A stretch of 64,000 bases of DNA from Lagopus muta (taxonomy: Eukaryota > Chordata > Aves > Galliformes > Phasianidae): assembly GCF_023343835.1 (NCBI RefSeq), contig NC_064440.1:32061537-32125536 (forward strand), given 5' to 3'. Position 1 is the stretch's first letter, and each line of letters begins with the position of its first letter. A program made the translations under genes and the position numbers. Of the stretch, positions 12,336 through 64,000 are shown piece after piece. The notes under the pieces are model-generated. The model was not told where the DNA came from and made no database searches. It saw only the letters and a list, made by a program, of their open reading frames with translations.

Positions 12336-14933
12336 AAAACATTTATCTAGTATCATTTCATAATGTCTAGTCTAAACAATTTCTCTCTTTATTTTCTTTA
12401 AATAGAGTTGCACAGAAGTTCAAATAACTGCTTGCAGTTTTACTTTAAGACTAGATTTTGGACAACTCTGTTTAAAGCCGTTGTTTTGTTTGTTTGAATT
12501 CCTGAACAAAAAGTGCTGTTCAATGAAATCTAGAAAGAAGTTTCAAGTTACAAGTTATTGCTTTGCATCCACAAATACAAATGTCCCCATGTTTTCTTCA
12601 GACTGAGGCATTTGTTAGGCGAAGACACGCGAGGGAAACAGGCTGAATTCTGCACTGTATCCCCATCCATTACCAGCTGGAGGTTTGTTCATCTTATTGA
12701 AAGGATAATTGCACATTGTGATTCCATTAATGGAAGTTGTCTCAAGACTCAGAGCTGTAAGTTCTCTTTCAGCAAGGCATTCATGTTTTTCTCTGTGAGG
12801 ACTGCAGGACTGGGACTTAGGAACAAGATTTCTTTATGCTCTTATACCCCGATTTCGCACTCTTTTTCATACTGAGCATCCCTTCTGCATTATACAGTCA
12901 TGCTTCAGCAGCATGCTTCCTGCCATTTCTAGTGCCAGGTGTGGTCAGCAGAAGTGGGCAGTCAGAATCTGTCCGTGCAGGAAGAAGCAGCAAGTAGGAA
13001 AGAACATGGAAACAAGGGGAAAAGGTGTAAAGATGTGCGTTGATTGTGCTGCTTTTCAAGCAAAGCTGTGCAAGCCACTTAGAGCTGTCTGCAGAATCTT
13101 TGCTTTGGTGCCTTTGGAAGCAGGCAGACTGCTCTTGTATTCTCTCAATATTTAGCTGTCTTTGGCTAGTAAACACAGAGGATGAAACATAAATGAGTGT
13201 GAAGATGTAAAAAGGCAAAGAAAAATTAAACATCTCATCATCCAACTGGTCTGATGTGAACTTGCTGTCATTATGATGGCTGAGAGATTCTTCCAGGTGT
13301 TCTCCCTAACAGTGATTTCTCAACCACGTTATTCAGTTGCTATTTTGTTGTTGTTCTACAGGAAGGCCTTTCTCAGTGGCACTCAGAGCTGGAAAGCACG
13401 GATTTTCTCAAGCTCTGCTGGATAAAATGGTCAGCATAAGGAAACTACAGAGTGGCCTTGTGAATGAGTGTAGAATATACTTAGTGCCAGTCCTAGGTTT
13501 TCTGAGCTATTGTCAAACCCATTCCTGCTTTACTGAAACTGGAGTAGTGTGATGAAAGTTTTCCCAAATGTGTTCAGGTCAATGGTAGAATAACATGTAA
13601 AATGAAGGTCAGTGATCAGCAATGTTTGACTTTTTGAATTACTGTCAACCTCTCCATATCTGAGTAATCGAGCAAGTGGATTTTTAATAAGCTTTATTTG
13701 GCTTCTCAGTGAGATAAGTGAAGGTGGTGGTTATTAGTTTTCAAACTGCATGAAGGCACTCTGAAACAATTAAAGATCGTGCAGACTTGATTTTTGTGTC
13801 CTGTTTACACGAAACGTGACTGAGACTAAAAGGGAAGAGAGATTGCTGCAGACAGACTTGGATCTTTTTATTTTCCTTCATGTGCAGCTTTCCTCTGTCA
13901 GAGCGCTAGTTCTCAGGAGCTGTCAGGTTCTAGGTGTTGCACAACAGATTAACCATTCCCCAAAATTGGGATGCACTAACCTGCGTGTATTTTCTGCTAG
14001 CTTTCATGAACTTTCCCACTCATGTCTCTGGATGTGCAGCATGATTCGTGTGATGGGAATTCCCAAGTGCAGGATAATGCCAGGCTTGCCTTTGAAGCAG
14101 ATGTGCATGCAGCAGACCTGCTGTTTCCACAAGTCTGGCAAAGCTTCAATTCGCAATCATTTGAAATGTCACTTCTTTCATTTATCTCCTGTGCTGAAGC
14201 CAGTAGCATATCCTGAAATTCTTTATCACATCTACAAACCGCTTTTGCTTCTTATTTGAGGGCTGAAGTTCTCTAATAATGAGCTGTTATTGTTTGGCTG
14301 GACTTCAGGATAAAGGAAGAATGGTAGGATGTACAATTATGTGAGTCAATAAGGATGAATCAGAATGCAGCACCCAGATCTGAACATTGTCTTTTGATCT
14401 ACCATGAACTTTTCCTATTAAAATATAAAACGTAGCTTTCCTCAGACCTCCTTTTAAAATAGGCAGAACTATGGTGGTGGGGGGAAAGCCAAAGGATGAG
14501 GTGCGTACTTGATTCTCACTCCCTTCAGCTTATCTCAGATGAACATCAGTCTTAATTTTAAAATTCTTGCCTTGTGATACTTTGCATCGCAGTCAAAATG
14601 TTTTTTAAGTATTGTGGATTTTGCTTGAAATGCTTCATTTGATTTGAGATTGGCTCAAAGCACCAGATCTGCAAGTGTAACTGAGCATACTTGCTCTCCT
14701 GCAGCAATCCAAGAGGAACAGGTGATGGGAATGCAGGGATGCTGTTAGTTCATTTGCACACAAGACAATTCTACTTTATTCCTCCTCTGTCTGTACCAAA
14801 AATAGTAAGTGATGTTCTCTGAGGTGAACGGATTTAATAGAGCTGTTAGCATTATGCTGTGGACAGAAATTGTTACCTACCTTAAACTTACTGTTACATT
14901 CGTAGTGCTTATCTTGCTTGATAAACTGATTAG
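12336..14933. other. Intergenic DNA, middle part
   Basis: No gene or repeat recognised. A 147-residue open frame at 13816-14259 (plus) is Cys/His/Leu-rich, with no family resemblance and an overlapping antisense open frame, so it is not called as a gene. Confidence 0.45.
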
Positions 14934-15355
14934 AAAATCATAAAATCATCTTAGATTGCCTTGGTTTGGAACAGGCATGTAGAGATCATCCCGTTCCAAC
15001 CCTCCTGCCACGGGCTGGTTGCCACCCACCAGATCAGGCTGCCCTGGGCCCCAGCCAACCCGGCCTCGAGCATTTCCAGGGATGAACACTCCCGAGCCCT
15101 CTCTGCAGGGCTGCTCTCAAGGAGTTGTTCTCCCAGTCTGTGCATGTACCTGGCATCGTCCTGACCCAAGTGCATCGCCTTGCACTTGACCTTACTGAAC
15201 CTCCTTAGGTTCGTGTAGGCCCACTTCTCAAGCCTGCCAGGTCCCTCTGCATAGCATCCCTTCCTTCTGTCATATCAGCTCAGCTTGCTGCCATCAGCAA
15301 GCTTGCTGATGGGGTACTCGATCCCACTTATCCTTGGTAAAGATGATGAAGAGGT
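14934..15355 (-). mobile_element. CR1 LINE 3' fragment, including part of the region before the 3' UTR
   Basis: It starts with an AAAATCATAAAATCATC tail, the reverse complement of the CR1 terminal octamer repeats. It continues through GTTCCAACCCTCCTGCC, CACTTGACCTTACTGAACCT, CCCACTTCTCAAGCCTGCC and ATCAGCAAGCTTGCTGA to TCGATCCCACTTATCC. It is longer than the other copies here and so reaches further into the element. Confidence 0.92.
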
Positions 15356-18300
15356 TTGAGAAATCTTAGTATAATTCACATGCTTTTGGTGCTTCCTCTA
15401 AGTTCCTTGAGAAACAAGTGACTTCCTCTTGGAATGGAAGGCAGCATTTCTGAGTCACTTTGAAGATTCTTCTGCTGGCTGAGTGAAGAAGGAGTGGAGT
15501 GTGTTTGTCTGTTTCCCTGTGGCAATGGAGAATTTCATTCTTGCTGGCACCATCAACTGCTTTGCTTTTCCACTTGATATTTTTGGAGTGTGTTTTATTC
15601 AGAGCAAGACAGAAGTGGTGGTCAGAAGTGAGATACAGCCTGCCAGATGGCAGGACTGATTTCCAAAGATGTCTGAAGGGCACTTGGAAAAAACTTCCCT
15701 TTCGTATCAGCTGTGAGGAGAGTCCAAGCAATTTCTCTGGACTGCTTATTATACTGGTCCCAGTCCAGGGAGATTTATGCTACTGAAGCTCAGCTGAGTT
15801 ACTTGAGACTTTAACTGGCATGGATCTTGGCCAGCATGCCCACAAATTGGCTCTATTTCTTGCCTTTCAATTGAGAAAAGAACTAGTCATGTGTTTTGTT
15901 GTTTTTCTTTTTTACAGAGAAATTGAAAATGACAGTCATTTTCCTGCAGTGACTTTAAAAGTTGACAGGGGTGTATAGATTGGTTACTGGAATCTGCAAA
16001 GGCAGCTGAATAATGCTAAGATTAGGTGGAGAGAATGTGATAGTTGTAACAGGCAGTCCTGATAATCTCTGCATTTTATTTTATTTTTTACCTTTTGTCA
16101 TGGATTTGAGAAGGAGCGCAAAATTCAGAACTTGCTGAAATCGTCCTATCTCCATTTTCAGAATTGTAGTCCACATGTGTCCTTTCAGCATGAAGAACTG
16201 TTAAGAATTTCCATGTATTTGGAGAATTTTCTGTGAGCTCTTCTTGAGGAAAGCACTAGGCTGTCCCTGCAGGTAAGCAGGAGTGCAGTTTAGGGAGCAG
16301 TGGGAGCTGTGCAGAGGTGTATTGCTGCTTTCCTGCTCCTGGGTTTACTCGCAGGCACTACAATGATGTGGTCAAGATCACATCACTTGGGCTGCTGCGA
16401 GGCTTGGGTGTGCTTGTCTTCTGTGAAGCAGAGGAGTTGGAAATGGCTAGCATTGGTACTCAAGGTCTGAGTGTTACCTCTGCATTGAGTTTGCACATAG
16501 AGTTGCGACCGTGAGCTGCGCATGGGACAAAACAGTGCTGAAGACAGAGCACGTGATGTCCTGCCATGGCCGTGAGTGAAATCATGCAGGGCAAGCAAGT
16601 CCAGCTTTCCTTTGTCCACATCTGCTGCTATGATCCCAGATCTAATTTGATCTGCTGTCCTACAGCTACTACACTGCGAAATTACAGCTTTGCAGCATAT
16701 ATTCCCCTCCCACGGAGGGGTGTTTAGTCTTGTCAGGTGAGCAGTTCTCCCCTTTTCCTTTAACAGTCACGTGCTGTTCTCCAGGAAGTGAATGCATCCA
16801 GCATGGAAGTTCTGCAAGTCCTGCCTATAGCAGAGCTTTTCAGCTATGATGAGTGGCTTCAGGAGCTCCAGCTTTGGCGTGCCAATCCAGGGGCACCTGA
16901 GTTGGACCTCAAGTGCTCTCTGAGCACTTCTTTTCTGAAAATGAAGTGGTTTGTTTTAAGCCTTTGAAAAATGCAGGCACTTAGCTTTCTCTGAATATCC
17001 GAGCCCTGGGGATTCACAAAGCCACAGACCACTGATTTTGTTTGATTTTACGGTACAGTGGTGCTGTATGATGAATTTCATTTGTAAACAGAGAAAGCTC
17101 TTCATTTTAATGAGCTCTTCCCTCTCCTTGCCTTGTTCCCTGTCTGTGTAGGATATAGTACAAATGAATTTGAAACAAAATGCTGTCTGCCTTTTTCTAA
17201 ATATTTATGCTGAAGGTTAGGAGGCGTAACTTGCATGTACTTCTTTATTTCCCTCTACTTCTCTTGTCTGAGTGATCATCTGCCTTCATGGCTTTACATT
17301 CCCAGTTCCTTTGGTATGTATCCTTCTTCCAGAGTGCCTGCCCTAGCTTAATTTCCTGAAGGGACTTCACAGCTCCCACTGCTCTCTAAGCTACACTCCT
17401 TGTTACCTGCAGGGATAGCTTAGTGCTTTCCTCAGGAGGAACTCAAAGAAAATTCTCCAAATACATGGAAATTCTTAACAATTCTTAATGCTGAAAGGAC
17501 TCATGTGGATGACAGTGCAAACAATGTACAGACAGGCAGGTTTTTAAGTGTGGTTGCATTTCCATGAAACCGTTGGTCTCTGTGTTTCTTTCTTCATTCT
17601 TCTGTGCTTGGTTTCTTTTTCCTCACTGATTTCACCATTTCTTATTGACTCTACCTCTACAGAAGGTATTTATTTGTTAAACACAGCACATATTTAATAT
17701 CTGTCCAAACCACTGCAGGCTTGTTTGTATGTGGTCAGGCTTTTTGCAAATGAGGCTTCTGTTGTGAACACCCATTGCGTTTGCAGGCCTTAGAGTCAGA
17801 TCAAAAGTATCTCCTTTCTGTCTTTTCTATGTGTCCGTAGCTGGATCTATCTGCCTCTTTGTGCAGCCACATTAAAATACATGTGTGAAAGGATAGAGTT
17901 AGAAATTAGCAGCAAGGGTAGCACTGAGGATTGATTCTTTTCAAATACTTGTATATCTGGGACACAAAGGGACATGGCTGCTGTTGGTAGAGGTAGCTGG
18001 AGTGCAGAATTTGCCTTTCGGTACGTCCATAATGGAAGTTTTGTGGCAGTATAAAGACAATGTAATGTGAGTAGTGACTCTGGGAGAAAACTGGCTTCTG
18101 AATTGCTTGTGTGAATGCATTTGTATGCATTTGTATATTAAGATGACCTTTCTAGTACAAGGAGTGGATCTCTGCAGTGCATTCACTTACGATTTGCTTA
18201 CTTTGTGTTTTGTACGTCCCCTCTCTGTCGTATCTCCAACCTGGAGCAGTACCAGCTAGATTCAAACAAGCAGAGGAGTAGCTACCAACAATACGTTTCC

Positions 18301-19659
18301 CAGTTTCTTGTTCTTTTTTTATTCACTCTCTCTCAAGCTTTGTCTATGAGTCAGAATGATTATTGGGTATCTTCCTATAAGAAGAATGATTATGCCTTTC
18401 CCCTAAACCACCCTCTAGTTACTGGGGAACAAAGCTGACCTGCTTCTCTCAACTCTGTACACTTGTAAAGCTCTTGCTAACGTGAAGTTCTCTATACCCA
18501 GCATGTCTTCCACGCTCTCTCTGTCCACCTTTCTTTCCATTGTTGGCTTCAGGCCTTCCCTGTACCTTTCTAAGCCAGGTCTCCAATTAGCTCTTATCAC
18601 AGAGGGCACCCCTGCTCTTGTCCCCTTTTCTATTATGGGCATTACGATTCAACTTGGTGCTGTAATGAGCTGTGCAGAAGTACTTGCATGTGATACTGCC
18701 CTCAGCTCAGACCAATGTCAAACTACTGGATACCAAGAAATCCTAGTTGTTTCTGTCAGTAATTGGGGAAAAAATAAAAAGGTTGCCTAAATCCTGTCAA
18801 GTAGTACATGTCCAGGAAATAGGTGATAATTACAAAGATCTGTAGCCGGGTAGGAGATGGCATATGGAACATTTTGTCTTATTTCTGCTGTTGTCCATTG
18901 AAATTTTGCTAAAGGATGCTTTTTCTTTTGCAGCGGTTTATTTTTCTTATTGACGTCCTTCCCATTTCCTTGGGAAGGGCTGGCACTTTGGGTGCTGTGC
19001 TTAATGTGTTCTATGCTGTGTTCTCCATGCACAGAATAGAAAGTCTGCAGCTTTCTGCTCAATTTAGTCCTCCCATTTTCCATCTTCTAATATGGGAGTA
19101 AATTTCACAGTTACAGGCTGTCCCTCTTGCTATCAGGTGGATCCCAGTTCATACGTTAGAGAGTACTGGAAAGCACACTGAACAGAGAGACTCTTAATTT
19201 GCACAGATCACATGCTGTTAGGAGAATAAGCAGTGCAGTTCTTTGTCACTTACTGAAAGTATTTGTTTCAGTGAGGACTGTTTTCCTTGCTGTAGGTACA
19301 GTTTCTCAGCAAGCTCTGATGTCTTCTAGTAAGTAAAGCTAGCATCTGGCCTGTGGTGCAACCCCTATGCATTGCTCAGGGACCAACCTGAAGACAAGTG
19401 TTGCAAGGGTTCCTAAGCAAGCACCCCTTCAAGGAGGGGCAAGGAGAAAGGTGGGGCCGCACCAGAGACTTTTAATGGCAGAATACATGGGAGGGTGTAG
19501 AGCAGTGCTGTACAGTCAGTCCAGCTCACCTGCTGCATGTCCTCTTCTTCTGTTATCTGCAAGAGTGTATCGCCTATGCCATATCTTGAAGAAACACATA
19601 CAAGTGGATTTTTGCTTTGACTTGTTTTTTTTTTTAAACTCTACACTTCAACTATCAAG
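15356..19659. other. Intergenic DNA and 5' flank of CPS1
   Basis: No gene or recognisable repeat. The last 300 bp before the CPS1 start codon must contain its 5' untranslated region and proximal promoter. They are CpG-poor, with a T-run at 19624-19635 just before the ATG and a TTTTAAT at about 19469 that could be a weak TATA-like element. TTGCAAG near 19390 resembles a half C/EBP site, the factor type known to control mammalian CPS1. None of these can be assigned with confidence. Confidence 0.35.
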
Positions 19660-62293
<42,634 letters not shown>

Positions 62294-64000
62294 GTAAGAC
62301 AAACAAACAGTCTTGTCCTTGGGCACACTGGTGTGTCTGGGGATAATTCTGCTGTGAAAACTGTGGTACCTGATGCTGAGAGGTTCATTTTGGCACACAG
62401 TATAAGTGATGCTGCCTTAAACCCCAGGTCACTGTCTCACCCAGGTGAAGTAAATGTCTGAGAACACTCTTTGGAGATGAGGAAGTTCATTAAGCATTCA
62501 GGTTTTCTTGCTGCTTGTAGACATCCTGAAAATGCTAGTTTGTTTTGGAAAATCTATGCTGTATCATTGAGGCTAAGACTGGAAATGTGGAGACGGCCTG
62601 CAGTAACAATGGTAGGCTGCACTTACATACCTAGGATAGGTTTGCCTTCAGATGTGAGAGTTGTCCTGACTTGCTACACCTGAGAATCAAATGCAGTGCA
62701 TTTTATTTCTCCTGGAAAATTGATTTTTAAGCTTTTCTGCCTTTCTGTGATTGTGTGGTACGTGTTGCTTTTGTACTGCACTTTCAAATGCCTGTAAGCC
62801 CAGACATATTTAAATATAAATCTTCTTTCCTGAAGAAAAATGACCATATAAAACTAAGTAGGAAAGATAGCAGTAAATTAAAGTGCCTGGCTGTATTTCA
62901 GTTCCAGCCTCTTGCTGACTTGAGCTTTCCTTTCATGGTTTATGAGGTTGGGAGCACCTCCTTGCTGAGTTATTGGCTACATGTTGGCCAGCTTTTCCAC
63001 TTTCAGTGTTTGCTGTCCTAACCATGTTTCACCACATGATGGCACTGGGAGCGCACCGAAGCCAGTAGATCACTGAATTCACCTGCTTGGATTTCATTTC
63101 TCTGACCAGCTGCGCAGTTTTAATTGAGCAGCTATTGGTCTCCTTTGCCCCCCGGAACAAGCTGAATCTAGAGCTAAACAAAAATAAATGTGGAGGGAGA
63201 TGTCGAAGAGAAGTAGTAGCTTGATTACTTACAGAAATCTATTGTTGGGCTGCACAAACATTTGCCCTCTAACATCTGTGTCATGTTGTATTTGTCTTGA
63301 GTGCCTTAAAATGTATACACACTGCTCCCAAGGAAGAAGATGAAAAAAAGCCCAGAATCAGATTGGTTTCCCTGCTGTCGGAGTGCCATGCTCTGGAACA
63401 TGCACTTAGCATCCCAGGGGTCGATCAAAGCCTCGGCTGCTATAAATCCACCATTCCTCCACAGATGCTAATTGCTCTGTACCGTCCTTAATCACGAAGG
63501 CTGTTTTCCCTTTCCCTGCTAGGGGTGGGTGACAGTAATAGTACCAGTAGCTAGTACCATCCTGCACTGATTTCATCCTCCTGGTCACTTAGCAAGGATT
63601 ACAGGAGGCCTGCTAGAGCAAGCGCTTTGGCAGTGTCAAACCTTGCATTTGTATCACCAACCAGTGTTGCATCTGTTGTAAGGAAATTCATGCAACACAG
63701 CACTGATTGCTGATAATGTTAATTAAGTTAGTTTCATTTATTGATCAGTGCAGATTTTTCACTGTGCTATTCTAACTCCAACACTCTCAAGGAAATCAGC
63801 TTAGCTTATAAACTACATCAAAAGGAGGAGGTGGACTGTCCAGCTGCATTATGTTGAATGCAGAGAACAAGGAAAAAGCACTAGTGACCTGAGCTTAAGG
63901 GGCTGGTCTAGTGAGCCACATCAGGAAACACATCTCTCCAATAGCCAAGGGAAAGCTAATTGAGTGATGCAAATGAGACTTGGCGTGCATGTGCAACCAG
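62294..64000 (+). other. CPS1: CPS1 intron 21 (continues beyond the window)
   Basis: No sequence resembling the next CPS1 segment (the EEVLKRAKEIGFSD-like helix region) is present on the plus strand, so exon 22 lies to the right. Open frames at 62471, 62755 and 63297 have no CPSase resemblance. Confidence 0.75.

Noticed and set aside
13816..14259. 147-codon plus-strand open frame between the genes
   Set aside because: No family resemblance, and both strands are open over part of it; composition is that of random translated DNA.
63297..63491. Possible CPS1 exon 22 at an open frame with basic/acidic residues
   Set aside because: The translation does not match the expected CPSase segment after residue 896, and there is no suitable acceptor with phase 2 continuation.

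Overview
The window is vertebrate nuclear DNA, almost certainly from a bird and probably from a galliform such as chicken. It holds small exons with GT-AG introns and several CR1 LINE 3' ends. There is also a short terminal-inverted-repeat element that resembles chicken mariner-derived MITEs, and one CpG island. The species is inferred from the repeats and from avian-looking protein divergence; nothing in the window proves it.

Layout. (1) Positions 1-3330: the 5' part of LANCL1 on the minus strand. Coding exon 1 (3114-3194/3197) lies in a CpG island, coding exon 2 is 2798-2915, and intron 2 runs off the left edge. (2) Positions about 3390-19659: a 16 kb gap with no convincing gene and two CR1 fragments. 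(3) Positions 19660-64000: the 5' part of CPS1 (mitochondrial carbamoyl-phosphate synthase 1) on the plus strand. I could place 21 consecutive coding exons, all with canonical GT-AG borders and matching phases. Together they encode 895 codons plus two bases, about 60 percent of a protein that is about 1500 residues in mammals. Intron 21 runs off the right edge. The two genes are head to head, as in mammals.

The CPS1 exons encode, in order, a mitochondrial transit peptide (exon 1), the CarA-like N-terminal small-subunit domain (exons 2-6), the glutaminase (GATase)-like domain (exons 7-12), and the first CarB-like half with its ATP-grasp domain (exons 13-21). The second ATP-grasp half and the N-acetylglutamate-binding C-terminus lie outside the window. 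The reading frame is undamaged and the ATP-grasp signatures are intact, although birds are uricotelic and classically described as lacking hepatic CPS I activity.

The clearest biological oddity is the GATase remnant. The catalytic Cys position is Gly293, the catalytic His position is Tyr377 and the Glu position is Asp379, and an NHG glycine is Ala337. So the whole triad has drifted, not only the Cys as in mammalian CPS1. Other points are an in-frame upstream ATG at the LANCL1 CpG island, an open frame running from CPS1 exon 17 through a CR1 in intron 17, a GC-rich block with a roughly 105-bp tandem repeat in intron 16, and two unassigned minus-strand protein-like frames inside CPS1 introns.
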